Source: JASGTU01 sp963821815 (lineage in GTDB: Bacteria; Chloroflexota; Anaerolineae; Caldilineales; Caldilineaceae). From it: DNA of 64,000 nucleotides. The first letter of the stretch is position 1, and the number at the start of each line of letters is the position of its first letter. The translations under genes and the position numbers were made by a program. The notes under the pieces were generated by a model. That model did no database searches. It worked only from the letters and a program-made list of their open reading frames with translations, and had not been told where the DNA came from. This document shows positions 27,601 through 35,963 of the stretch, piece by piece. The DNA is taken from the NCBI GenBank assembly GCA_963821815.1, contig CAWGFG010000006.1, positions 3,348,001 through 3,412,000 of the forward strand, read 5' to 3'.

Positions 27601-28452
27601 AGTGAAGGCAACCGCAATTGTGGGTTGTACAACGCTTTCTTTGCTAAAGCTCGTGCCATAGATGGCTTCGGCTTCATTGCTGAGGTCATCAGCGACCAGT
27701 TCAGCCGGTACAGAAATGGTGAATACGCCATTCTCGTCCTGATAACGCTCCACCGTCAGGTCATCAACGGTGGCTTGTGTCCCACGGTCGGCGCCTTCGA
27801 CGGCGCTATCTGCCGTGTTTCCACTCGGCGTCGTTTCGCCGCTGCCAAGGCTTGCAGCAACCAGCTCGGGATCCCACGTGAAGCTATCCAAGGATTCACG
27901 CAGATCATCGCGATAGTCGCTGTAGGCCGTGCGCTCCAGGCTGGCGGAAATGATGGCGGCAGTGTTTTCCCAGGCATAGACGTCGACCTGTAAATGACGG
28001 TCGCGCGTGGCAGCAACGCCGGACGCGTGCAGGGAGTCGCCGCCTACGAGGTCGAAGTTGACCTGGGGCAGTGTTTCACCGCCGGCAGCCGTCTGGAATG
28101 CGTCCAGGAATCCCCTAAACTCGTCTTCGTTCGTAATCGTCTCATCCAGCAGCAGAAGCAGCACAGAGAGACCGTTTTCACGGTCGGGTTGGGCGAATAT
28201 AATGCCTGTACTGTCCAGCAGTTGGTCCAGTTCGTTGTCGGCTAGGACGTCGAACGTGACGAGCTGTTGAGCGCTGAAGTCGTTCGGCACGGCGATGCTA
28301 TACAGGCCGTCCACGTCTTCATACACGGTCGTCTCTAGAAGCGAATGCGATGCAGGCGCCGCAAGTACCGACAGCGGTGCAAGCAATAATGCCATACTCA
28401 GAATGATCACGAACACAGACTGACGTCTGCGTCCAATCCGGCAGTGTTCCAT
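24688..28452 (-). CDS. giant secreted protein with tandem domains and C-terminal beta-propeller
   Basis: 1254 aa from ATG 28452 (AAAGGA upstream; the frame is open to 28545 without a ribosome site). Signal peptide: basic start, then VFVIILSMALLLAPLSVLAA. Three related domains of about 180 aa follow, each starting with an acidic GxYSIxVP-like strand (YEDVDGLYSIAVP; YQDENGVFTISVP; RFDENGISYMF). A beta-sandwich region and a WD40-like propeller follow (VSPDGNWLALTTSDGALYLFD, GHTDMITDLVYQPDGWLASGGLDGSVRYWY). Strongly acidic mature part. Surface or extracellular; no catalytic motif seen. Function not recognised. Confidence 0.85.
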   Translation of the reverse strand: MEHCRIGRRRQSVFVIILSMALLLAPLSVLAAPASHSLLETTVYEDVDGLYSIAVPNDFSAQQLVTFDVLADNELDQLLDSTGIIFAQPDRENGLSVLLLLLDETITNEDEFRGFLDAFQTAAGGETLPQVNFDLVGGDSLHASGVAATRDRHLQVDVYAWENTAAIISASLERTAYSDYRDDLRESLDSFTWDPELVAASLGSGETTPSGNTADSAVEGADRGTQATVDDLTVERYQDENGVFTISVPAELVADDLSNEAEAIYGTSFSKESVVQPTIAVAFTPALYAGNDATGDITFGAIEDDDFNAFIDAFIVNDLPELNAVTDERDALNRTAFLVLRADQADPNGPDEVWVWLEEYDGVGAVFAVFGEANDPVNAEIFHEAITTFAWWPKEAATQIADVTGVPDPQDDPVALDDPFGLLEVSYMPVFPFEGARFDENGISYMFSGQSPFGMSTVTLIQIESGQITDEEWDSIVADHEATVPSFMDDDPANPTGSVFSVEQDLPFLDADRSVFIQGDSNDYWIGSVLMEKDGVVAIYITVVSQFYFDTFQDEVLAVIEQGLDFDPDAVREALAANTELGATVNEAVAMADLPSEGEELSGVFYVDRLDGFNLAIDFKEPDLDGSLKAIVRSLNMPDYPVAQYALWLGEEQQYASGKMTTQNENGTRAAFNYTPDFPLNIGAYVADIYYNNTLVAAIAFEVSESPPEESYVENFAPAYNNDVGEPMVITTAIHPADVLTMRGSANLPVDSQVRLLWYDPDGWLLTDEVQTIRLDNSFYAPYDWIYFEPDVDWVSGYYRWVLTIDGEPLTTGNLFVVEESDIVELTDAGENIYAILPIPQELVMDVDVEGIDYVIQTTDDIPGIDLVSAIDAVLRWQGWQPALPPLGSPVEIDYRRWTKDGYQFVVEQGAEGFENELWLRYTTQDNVEYGALPSGEALTTDNIDFADTVARLEIQDRWAEDAVVSPDGNWLALTTSDGALYLFDAMRLLDTIWYQSNVYYGNPVFSPDSRSVAVTADLQMHSEVQVFSNFDIMWLPTTRLNGHTDMITDLVYQPDGWLASGGLDGSVRYWYASDYDWPYMVETGESISGLAAAPDDASGLFVAYDGGYVDYVPDSAEQDGWSDLGTVTLSPRLAAWSGLNANGVGDLIAYGEDQAEWYTYTTDEVSLAGDVPVDNPDFQSTGAAFSDNGELLVIGGPYVTFADRATGEGLGDWNITIDGEAVPVISVGFSPDSQYVIVVDDNGYLRLLAVPAQ

Positions 28453-28635
28453 AGGTGCAGTTCCTTTCTCGTGCAGTAGTCGTTTAACCGGTTGCGGCTC
28501 TTTCTGTGGATGATTCGATTTCTGCTCGGAGCAGGATGAATTCACTTATCCATCATTCTCATCGCCACTTCGTGCAGCTGCTATGGTTTCGTAAATTAAT
28601 ATTGCTGCCTATCGTAGGTACTGTAGCACATTCGC

Positions 28636-29193
28636 TCAGACTGATGAACCTCCGCTACCCGTTTCGACCCGACGTACGGCAGAGACGACAGCCACGGTCA
28701 GCACCGCCGCCAGGATGGCTTCGATGACGATGACCGGCGCAAGTATCGGTATAACAGCCGCGGTGAGCAAACCAAACAGCATCAGCGCGCCGATCACCAG
28801 GATCGTGTTGGTCAGGGCGCCGATGACGCCGGCGCCGGCGAGGCCCAAATATTCGCTCCAGCCGCGAAGTAAAATATAGGCAAAGTAGGCAATAGGTCCG
28901 ATGAAAAGCCGCGGCAGGATAGCGATGAACGGGTTCTTGAAGAGGCCGGACGCATCCAGCAGGAAACTGGATAGGCCAAAAATGAAGCCCAGAATCAATC
29001 CCACGATGGGTCCTTCCAACACAGCGCCGATGATCACGGTGATCTGTATGGTGGTCGCGTTTCCGGGCGGAATAGGAATGGGCGGATAGCCGAGAACCTG
29101 AACCAGCGATTGCAGGATAATGATGCCACCTAGGACGCCAGTGACAACGATGGTGCGTACGCTCAACAGTTGATTGTGCGATCGGCTGCGCAT
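28636..29193 (-). CDS. ECF transporter S component
   Basis: 185 aa, six predicted membrane helices. TIVVTGVLGGIIILQSLVQVLGYPPIPIPPGNATTIQITVIIGAVLEGPIVGLILGFIFGLSSF matches the substrate-binding S subunits of energy-coupling-factor vitamin importers. The following KNPFIAILPRLFIGPIAYF is the conserved coupling region. The vitamin cannot be read from the sequence. No EcfA or EcfT genes adjoin, so it probably uses a shared ECF module encoded elsewhere (group II arrangement). Confidence 0.88.
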   Translation of the reverse strand: MRSRSHNQLLSVRTIVVTGVLGGIIILQSLVQVLGYPPIPIPPGNATTIQITVIIGAVLEGPIVGLILGFIFGLSSFLLDASGLFKNPFIAILPRLFIGPIAYFAYILLRGWSEYLGLAGAGVIGALTNTILVIGALMLFGLLTAAVIPILAPVIVIEAILAAVLTVAVVSAVRRVETGSGGSSV

Positions 29194-29278
29194 TCTCTTT
29201 CCTTATACGGTTGTTGTTCTAGTTGCGGAATGCGTATGCTCCGCAGTTGCAATGAAGGTCTGCGAGATGGACTGCCTA

Positions 29279-29306
29279 ATTATAGGGCGGCAACAAATTC
29301 TGTCCA
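29279..29306 (-). promoter_or_regulatory. promoter of the ECF S-component gene
   Basis: Minus strand TGGACA (29301-29306), 16-bp spacer, TATAAT (29279-29284), about 80 bases before the start codon at 29193. No riboswitch motif (for example TPP or B12 box) is recognised in the short leader. Confidence 0.5.
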
Positions 29307-29508
29307 GTCTGCCGCGAGGTTACCGTTTTGTCAACTGAATAATTGGGTTTCAGCCTGCGAATAGGGGATTTCGAACAGGGAAGACTGTGACCGGAAGAGT
29401 CAAAGACAGGGTGTAGGATCAGTAGACAATCCAAATGATGATACGCTATTGTCGTGACCGTACTATGCTCTGCAGCTATACATGTCGACACAATCAGTCG
29501 GTACAACA

Positions 29509-29557
29509 AGCCTTCTAGAGACGCAAACCGGACGCTTCATGGCGCCTCTAGAAGGCT
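29509..29557 (-). terminator. long stem-loop after the DUF805 gene
   Basis: AGCCTTCTAGAGACGC (29509-29524) pairs with GCGCCTCTAGAAGGCT (29542-29557), 16 bp with one mismatch and a 17-base loop. On the minus strand it is followed by a T-rich TTGTTGT stretch, so it likely ends the DUF805 transcript. It could also be an intergenic repeat. Confidence 0.5.
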
Positions 29558-29614
29558 CCTGTGTGCTATGCGATTAACAGCTGAACGGACGCTGGGCGGT
29601 TTACCCTGTGTCGG

Positions 29615-30028
29615 CTATGCAACCGCTGAACTCTGGAACGGATCCGTTGGCGGCTGGTTTTCAACACCGTAGGCGTTTGGTCCTTCCGTACCGGGAAGGA
29701 AGCCAAGCTCGATAAGCGCCCAGATGCCGCCGATGATCGGGATCAGTACGATGAGCACCCACCAACCGCTTTTATTGCGGTCGTGCCAGCGCTTGACAGA
29801 GACTGCCAAGCCCACCCAAATGCCGAGTATCCCGACGACGGCGTAGATGATCCAAGCGAAGAATGATAGATCGCTGATGTTTCCGGTCGTGAAGAACCTG
29901 CTGCTCGTGCCGAAAATGAGGCCGGATGCGATCAGGTTTATCACGAAGAAGATGAGAAATGTATACTAGTAGTACCTGCGCGAAATGCGACCGTTAAATG
30001 AGAACAGTATCCATTGCCAAATGCCCAT
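29615..30028 (-). pseudogene. DUF805 membrane protein with in-frame amber codon
   Basis: ATG 30028 has a perfect GGAGGGG ribosome site and gives MGIWQWILFSFNGRISRRYY, the standard DUF805 N-terminus (F.GR..R..Y/FW). Codon 21 is TAG (29966-29968) where the family usually has Trp. The same frame continues YTFLIFFVINLIASGLIFG and the rest of DUF805 (VKRWHDRNKSGWWVLIVLIPIIGGIW) to a stop at 29615. It is otherwise an intact 137-aa four-helix protein. A single TGG-to-TAG change would explain it. An internal ATG at 29944 would yield a truncated 109-aa form. Confidence 0.75.
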
Positions 30029-30187
30029 AGGTCCCCTCCTACATTGAGTAAATTTCGTTAGGTAATTGTTTCTGCTGCGTTCAGTGACTGTCTGTGTTGT
30101 TCTCAGGCAAGGTGTGGCATCGCCTTGCACCGTTATTGGCACAGTACAATATCCGCTTATGCCATTTCCCGCAAACGAACCGGAAAC

Positions 30188-30838
30188 CTAACCTCTCGAC
30201 TCGGGGAGGTCATGCGTGCGCCTGGCACCTTCGTACAATAGGTGAAATGCGGCGATCTGCACAAGATGGTAAATATCGTTGTAGTTGAAGTTCTTGTGCA
30301 GGGTGATTCCACTACGCTGCAACCCCGCGGCGACGAGTGAAACGATGATTCCCGCTGCCAGCCATGGCGCAGCTGCAGCACTGCGCCACTGACGGATCTG
30401 CACAGCCAATACGATGAGCATGGACAGGCCGTAGTCGATAATCGTGTAGAGGTAGTTGCCGCTGAACCAGGCGACGACGGCGAAGATAACCGATTTAGCG
30501 CCGGCGGCAATGATAAACAGCGCCCGTCTGCCAGTTGGTATTGTGTTGAAGATGACAGCGACCAACATGAGCCCGCTGCCCACTGCCGTGGACAGACCCA
30601 CGAGCTTCCACGCTGCGTTGCGCAGCCAGCCCACCCAGTTGACTGCAGAGTCGTAGTAGAGCGCATGAGACACTGCGCCGGCAAACGCAGCGACGCTCAC
30701 GGCAGCCATCATCGCCGACCAGGAGCGCACACTGCGCTGACCCGTCGTGTTGCCGCGCTGCAACAAGATAGCATAGAGCAGCGTCTGCCCGCCCAGGATA
30801 ATGTCTGTGACTACGGTTGTCGGCTCGTTGATCTGCAT
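30188..30838 (-). CDS. seven-helix membrane protein (DUF6962-like)
   Basis: 216 aa with about seven hydrophobic segments. It starts MQINEPTTVVTDIILGGQTLLYAILLQ, then AAFAGAVSHALYY, LVGLSTAVGSGLMLVAVIF, LFIIAAGAKSVIFAVVAWF, and ends ...HKNFNYNDIYHLVQIAAFHLLYEGAR. The EPTTxxTD start and the C-terminal FNHNDIYHxIQ-like histidine motif fit the DUF6962 family as I remember it. The conserved NDIYH and AFHLLYEGA are reminiscent of ceramidase/PAQR-like membrane proteins, an impression only. Enzyme function is not established. Confidence 0.75.
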   Translation of the reverse strand: MQINEPTTVVTDIILGGQTLLYAILLQRGNTTGQRSVRSWSAMMAAVSVAAFAGAVSHALYYDSAVNWVGWLRNAAWKLVGLSTAVGSGLMLVAVIFNTIPTGRRALFIIAAGAKSVIFAVVAWFSGNYLYTIIDYGLSMLIVLAVQIRQWRSAAAAPWLAAGIIVSLVAAGLQRSGITLHKNFNYNDIYHLVQIAAFHLLYEGARRTHDLPESRG

Positions 30839-30918
30839 AGGATCAATACTCTAGCGAACTCCATGGAAACGCCGCGTCATGTATAGCCAGAGCCTCATTA
30901 AAAGAAGGCGTCCGACGG

Positions 30919-32139
30919 CTACGGCGCGACCTTAGCCAGCACATCCAGTACCTTTAGCAGGAAGCGAACATGGTCTTCCTGATAACCTGTCTGGTTGAAG
31001 CCGCCTGCGATGACTGCGTCGTATTTAGGCACGTAGTAGACGAACGTTCCCGTGGATCCTGACACGCCGAAAAGCTCCGGATAGCCGCGCAGTAGGAACA
31101 GGATGCCTGCGGGTCGAATCCGCCATAAGCCATACCCGTAATCTATACCTTTGGTTATAGCGTCATTGGTCCACTCCCAACCGAAGTCATCCAGATGCAC
31201 TGGCTCGCCGTCCAGCAAACCGCGCATGAACGCATCCAAGTCGGCGACGGTTGTCGCCAGACCGCCACCCGCACCGTCCAGGCTGAGAGCCGGTGCGCCG
31301 GCGAGATTCACGTCGCCTGCGAAGACATCGGCATAGCCATACGCATCCGCGTCAGGAGGGCCTGTTCGCGATGGATTCGTATAAGCGTGATACCAGGTAC
31401 GGTCAAGGCCGAGTGGGATCAGCACGCGATCCGCCACCACATCATAGAACGGCTGACCCGTTGCCGCCTCAATAATGAGCCCCAGCAGATCATAGTTTGT
31501 GTCGGCGTATTCGAAGCCGTCGTCTAGCTCATCCACCGGCGCGAAATGTGCTTTGGTGTAGTCGAGTAACTGTTGCGGCGTCCAGATGCGATCGGGCTCC
31601 TCTACCAGTAGCGTGAGCACGTTGGGTGAGCCGTCCACTGTGTCGCCCTCGTAGTAGTCGGGCAGCGTCGAGCGGTGGCTGAGCAGCGCACGGATAGTCA
31701 CAGTCCCCAGCATTTCATCGCCGCCAAGAACGGGCAACCCGTGGATCACCTCCGGCTGCAGCCAGTCCGTCAGAGAATCATCCAGAGATAGCACGCCGTC
31801 CTGCGCCAGGGACAGCACGGTGGCGGCAATGAAAAGCTTGCCAATGCTGGCGGATAGGAAGGGTGTATCTGCCGTCATAGCCGCACCGGTGGCGCCATCT
31901 GCCACGCCAGCAGCCCATGCGCCTTCAACGCCCAGCAACGGCGCGTCCACGAGCAGCACGCTGTTATGCAGCGAATCATCCTTGGCCACAGTCTGCTCGA
32001 TTAATTGGGCTAATTCGGCGCTGGCTTCTTGGCCATTGATGGTTTGATTGCCCACCTGAAATGCGCCGTAGGCCATGATGCCTAAAGTCACCACGAAGAA
32101 GAGAACTATGCCGCCGATAATAAGAAACCATTTCTTCAT
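30919..32139 (-). CDS. serine hydrolase, class C beta-lactamase fold
   Basis: 406 aa with one N-terminal membrane anchor (WFLIIGGIVLFFVVTLGIMAYGAF). The catalytic SxxK is SIGK in TPFLSASIGKLFIAATVLSL; the YxN motif is YADTNYDLLGLIIE. RALLSHRSTLPDYY is the loop typical of the Beta-lactamase/EstB/D-aminopeptidase family. The active site faces outside. Physiological substrate unknown: peptidase or esterase is as likely as penicillin-interactive activity. Monocistronic. Confidence 0.88.
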   Translation of the reverse strand: MKKWFLIIGGIVLFFVVTLGIMAYGAFQVGNQTINGQEASAELAQLIEQTVAKDDSLHNSVLLVDAPLLGVEGAWAAGVADGATGAAMTADTPFLSASIGKLFIAATVLSLAQDGVLSLDDSLTDWLQPEVIHGLPVLGGDEMLGTVTIRALLSHRSTLPDYYEGDTVDGSPNVLTLLVEEPDRIWTPQQLLDYTKAHFAPVDELDDGFEYADTNYDLLGLIIEAATGQPFYDVVADRVLIPLGLDRTWYHAYTNPSRTGPPDADAYGYADVFAGDVNLAGAPALSLDGAGGGLATTVADLDAFMRGLLDGEPVHLDDFGWEWTNDAITKGIDYGYGLWRIRPAGILFLLRGYPELFGVSGSTGTFVYYVPKYDAVIAGGFNQTGYQEDHVRFLLKVLDVLAKVAP

Positions 32140-32304
32140 AATCAGTCTACTGTTTTTCTCATCTCTATTCGATCTTCTGCTCTATCTTGTTGACATAGTG
32201 TACACGTAGAAGCCAGTCAACCATCTGCGCAATATACGCTTTGCATGAATCTAGATCGGCACACGATCGGCTGATTCGGCGTCACGCCGAACTGTCGCAA
32301 AGGT

Positions 32305-33418
32305 TCAGTCGTATCGACAGGTTTGTTGCACGCACTGCAGGAACCATCGCATGCGCCCGACGCCGGTGCCCGCAGCCAGCGACCCCGCTGTTGTGATTTC
32401 GAGGCCGCCTGATGCGCCCGCCTTGCGGTAATCGTCCACAATGTGCGCCTGGATCGCGTCCGGGCTGCCATTGCGGACCAGGAAGGGAGGTACTTGGCCG
32501 CGAATCCACACATCCGGCATCTGCTCGCGTATCAGTCCGGCGTCGACCGTGGGCCCGTAGTTGACTTCGTTGATGCCCAGTGCGCGCTGCTGCGGGATCA
32601 GGTGCCCCATGGCACTGTCTGAATGCTGGTAGCGAACGGCGTCGCCTGGAGCCATCGCTTCAAGCACCCGCTCAAGAACCGGCACACAGTACGTAGCGTA
32701 CAGCTTAGGACTGAAGAGCGCACTGTTATCGTCCGTGATCCACCAGCCCGGCTCGTGGTTACCGCTGAAAGCGCGCAGCGCCTGGTTGAACTCGACCATC
32801 TTTAGCGCCAGAATATCCCGGAAGCGCGCCAGCAAATCTGGATGATCCAGAGTCCAATAGAAGTAGATCTCCGGATTCAGCACCGATGTCATGATGGTGG
32901 CAGGGCCGCGGCTGCCGTCTCCCAACTTGGGCAGCGTGCGTCCCTGTGCGGCACGCTGTTCCCATTCGCTGCGATACTGCGTCGGGTAATGCCCATGCCG
33001 CCACATTAGTCGCTTCAGCTTGGTCCAGGACAAGCGCAAACTCATCCGGATCGTCGGTCACCGGCGTGAGCCACGGCGTGCTGTGCTCGTGGTAGGTAAA
33101 TTCGCAGCCGAATAGATTTTCGATGCGCTTGGGCAGGTGCTCGAAGGTATCCTCGTCGAACCAGGTACAGCCTACATACTTCTGCGTAGCCTCATTAACC
33201 TGCTTGTGCAGCCCATCGCGATAGGCCTTGTCATGGTAATAGCGCACGGTCGATTCCACATTCATGAATTCGAAGATCCAGTGGTCGTCGGGTGCGAAGG
33301 AAGCCGGACAACGGGGCTTGTCCGTGGTGAAATTGAAGCATTGCGCGTTCTCCGCCCAAAACGCCTCCAGGTCCAAGTTGGCAGTCAATTCCATAAATTC
33401 AGGTTCGATGATGGGCAT
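32305..33418 (-). pseudogene. uroporphyrinogen decarboxylase-family protein, frameshifted
   Basis: From ATG 33418 the first frame encodes MPIIEPEFMELTANLDLEAFWAEN... through DDPDEFALVLDQAEATNVAAWALP. The next frame continues TQYRSEWEQRAAQGRTLPKLGDGSRGPATIMTSVLNPEIYFYW to FLQCVQQTCRYD. One extra C in the CCC run at 32984-32986 (plus-strand GGG) accounts for the switch; the span is 3n+1. The joined product (about 370 aa) has the HSDSAMGHLIPQQRALGINEVNYGP core of UroD-like corrinoid or coenzyme-M methyltransferase relatives rather than haem HemE. Cytosolic. Confidence 0.78.
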
Positions 33419-33631
33419 AATCTAACTCGTTTGTGAGCAGGTTCAAATCGTCTTGATAATTTTGTAGAGGTGTGTCGCTTTTGGCTTATTGTACACGATG
33501 GCGTTGACTGCGCCTATCGTTTTACACTACAACAGAGATGATCGAACGGAGATAGTCGCTCACCTGCGAATACGTGCGCCACTGGCGCCTCGGAGGCCTG
33601 GTATATAGTCTGACGATACCTTCAGTTATGC

Positions 33632-34739
33632 CTACTCGGCCAACAGAACAAGGTTGTTGCGATGGATGGCGGCGTCGCCGTAGGTATAGCTCAGCCGGCC
33701 TTCGATCTCATGCGACTGGCAACCGGCAATCACGGTCAGATCAGCGCTGCTATACGAGGAGAGCCCGCGCGCCAATTCACGTCCATTGATGTTCACGATG
33801 GATATGGTGTCGCCGCGCTGAAAGCTGCCGTCTACCGCTGCAATGCCGGCGGGCAAGAGGCTGCGACCTTTGGTGCACAGCGCATTCTCAGCACCGACAT
33901 CCACCACGACACGACCCGCCGGCTTGGGTCCAGCCAGGATCCAGCGCTTGCGATTTTCCAGCGGCGTATGCAACGAAGGGAAGCGCGTGCCGATGCTTTC
34001 GTTGTTGGCGGCGCGGCAGGATTACATTGGGTTCGCCACCGGCGGCGATGATGACGTCTATACCCTCGTGCCGGGCTGTGTTGGCAGCCGATAGCTTGGT
34101 GGACATGCCGCCCACACCGAGTCCTGTGGAGGAACCGCTAGCCCTGGCGCGCAGTTCGTCGTCAATGCGTTCGACCTCTTGGATCAGTTGCGCGTTGGGG
34201 TCTGTGCGCGGGTCGCCTGTGAAAAGCCCCGGCTGGTCGGTGAGCATGATCAGCAGATCCGCGTTAACGAGTGTCGCTACTAGCGCAGACAGGTTGTCAT
34301 TGTCGCCGACTTTGATCTCCTCCGTCGCCAGTGCGTCGTTCTCGTTCACCACGGGTACAATGCGCCGATCCACCAGCGAGGTCAGCACGTCGCGGGCGTT
34401 GAGGTAGCGTTGGCGGTCTTCGGCATCGGCGCGTGTGAGCAAAATCTGGCCTACTTGAATGCCGTAGATGTCGAAGAAGCGCTCCCACTGCAACATGAGG
34501 CGCGTCTGTCCCACGGCGGCGAGGACCTGTTTGTTGACGATGGTTGGCGGCCATTCCGGGAAGCCCAGTTGCGCACGGCCGACAGCGATGGCGCCGGAGG
34601 TGCAGACGACGAGTTCCCGACCTTCGTCGTGCAACTCGGAAAGCTGGCGCACGAATTCCACCAAGCGCGGGCCGTGGAGGTAGCGGGAGCCGCCGGTGAG
34701 TACGCTAGTTCCGATTTTAACGACGATGCGTTTGTACAT
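33632..34739 (-). pseudogene. proB: glutamate 5-kinase, frameshifted before PUA domain
   Basis: ATG 34739 gives MYKRIVVKIGTSVLTGGS, then VCTSGAIAVGRAQLG, RIVPVVNENDALATEEIKVGDNDNLSALVATLVNADLLIMLTDQPGLFTGDPR and GVGGMSTKLSAANTARHEGIDVIIAAGGEPNVI. This is the complete amino-acid-kinase domain of ProB, the first step of proline synthesis. The frame is broken near 34015 by one extra C. The adjacent frame supplies RAANNESIGTRF... and a full PUA domain (AGRVVVDVGAENALCTKGRSLLPAGIAAVDG...) to 33632. Joined length about 368 aa is normal. The kinase domain alone might still work. No proA or proC nearby. Confidence 0.85.
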
Positions 34740-35022
34740 GACGTTGCCGCAGGTGCGTTCGCACAATGGTTGCTTGTTCCGTGGTCACGCAGGCGAGTAA
34801 ACCATGCGACCGTTGCACCGCCCATTATAATGGAGTTGCTGAGTGGTGTGAAAAGAAAGGACATCCTTCACAAGCGTCTACTGCTGCGGCTGTTGACCAT
34901 AGCTATCTGATACGATGGAGGGGCGGCGGTTGACCGTAATGATTGTTTGCGAAGAGTCAGTCTTCGCATGTATCCTCTTAACCCTAAGCAGTCGAACCAG
35001 ATGGTGTGCTGAAGGTGGCAAT

Positions 35023-35322
35023 ATGGAAGCCAAGCTTATCCTAGATGGGCTCATTGAGAAGGATCTGCGAATACATAGTGGTCGGCCAGTAATTGCAGGC
35101 ACGGCTAGTACTGTCAGGGCCATCGCAATCATGTACAAACAAGGCTTAACTCCCGAAGAGATTACGACACAGTTGCCGCTGAGTTTGGCACAGGTCTATG
35201 CTGCGCTGACCTACTATCATTTACATACAGAGGAAATTGAATCTGACATACTCGCCGACTCAGAAGAGGCTCTAATCGAGCAATATGGTGACTCCCTCAT
35301 TTTTCCTGGAAACTGCGGTTGA
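35023..35322 (+). CDS. DUF433 protein (orphan antitoxin-like)
   Basis: 99 aa from ATG 35023, with AAGGTGG upstream. SGRPVIAGTASTVRAIAIMYKQGLTPEEITTQLP-LSLAQVYAALTYYHLHTEEIESDI is the DUF433 signature, a small HTH-like domain usually encoded before a DUF5615 PIN-like toxin. Here no toxin follows: lspA starts 30 bp downstream. It may be a solitary antitoxin or an adopted DNA-binding protein. Likely cotranscribed with lspA. Confidence 0.85.
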   Translation: MEAKLILDGLIEKDLRIHSGRPVIAGTASTVRAIAIMYKQGLTPEEITTQLPLSLAQVYAALTYYHLHTEEIESDILADSEEALIEQYGDSLIFPGNCG

Positions 35323-35352
35323 TTTGTATGTTAGGACAGTAAGTAAATAGCT

Positions 35353-35892
35353 ATGTCGTTACTCTATAGATTAGTCGTCTTCTTTGGCACAGTCTTCGCC
35401 GTAATCGGCGTTGACCAATACACGAAGCAAATCGCCGTCAATCGGCTCATGGGCCAGCCGCCGCACATCTACCTCAACGACATGGCGCGCCTGCTGTATG
35501 CGGAGAACACCGGCGCCTTCCTCAGCCTGGGCGCTCGGCTCCCGGAACAGTCGCAGCGCTGGGTCTTTGTGGGCTTTGTCACGCTGATCCTGTTGGCCCT
35601 GTTGATCTTCGCCATGAAAGAAATTCGCACCATCAGCTACCCATTGTTGATAGGTTTCGCGCTGATCCTCGGCGGCGGCTTGGGCAATCTCATCGATCGC
35701 GTCGTGAATAACGGTCGTGTGGTTGACTTCATGAATGTGGGGATCGGCGGCCTGCGCACAGGCATTTTCAACGTAGCCGACATGGCGTTAATGGCCGGTG
35801 TGGCTATGGTCATGATCTTCGGCCTATTTACCCATCCCCAGCCAGTCGTAGAACCGGACAGCGCTGAGGTCATCGGCGCCGGCGAGCCGTAA
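35353..35892 (+). CDS. lspA: lipoprotein signal peptidase (signal peptidase II)
   Basis: 179 aa, four membrane helices. Family motifs are all present: VDQYTKQ after helix 1, ENTGAFLSLG, GGGLGNLIDRVVNNGRVVDFMNV and IFNVADMALMAG. The aspartates in RVVDF and NVAD are the catalytic pair. It cleaves diacylglyceryl-modified prolipoproteins in the membrane. Substrates in this window include the lipobox proteins at 12214, 39999 and 60907. Converges on comEA across a bidirectional hairpin. Confidence 0.96.
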   Translation: MSLLYRLVVFFGTVFAVIGVDQYTKQIAVNRLMGQPPHIYLNDMARLLYAENTGAFLSLGARLPEQSQRWVFVGFVTLILLALLIFAMKEIRTISYPLLIGFALILGGGLGNLIDRVVNNGRVVDFMNVGIGGLRTGIFNVADMALMAGVAMVMIFGLFTHPQPVVEPDSAEVIGAGEP

Positions 35893-35919
35893 GGCGATTC
35901 ATTGCCGTGATGCATAAAA

Positions 35920-35947
35920 CGCCCGTCGCCCAGCGAGCGACGGTGCG
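35920..35947. terminator. hairpin between convergent lspA and comEA
   Basis: CGCCCGTCGC (35920-35929) pairs with GCGACGGTGCG (35937-35947), a 10-bp stem with one bulged T and a 7-base loop. It lies between two convergent genes and probably serves both. Confidence 0.6.
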
Positions 35948-35963
35948 TTCGGAGCCCCAAACC

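Noticed and set aside
29966..29968. Amber recoding (pyrrolysine or suppressor) as explanation for in-frame TAG codons
   Set aside because: Only two cases, at unrelated positions (Trp-like and Gln-like), one in an already frameshifted gene. Simple mutation is more economical, and no pyl gene is in the window.
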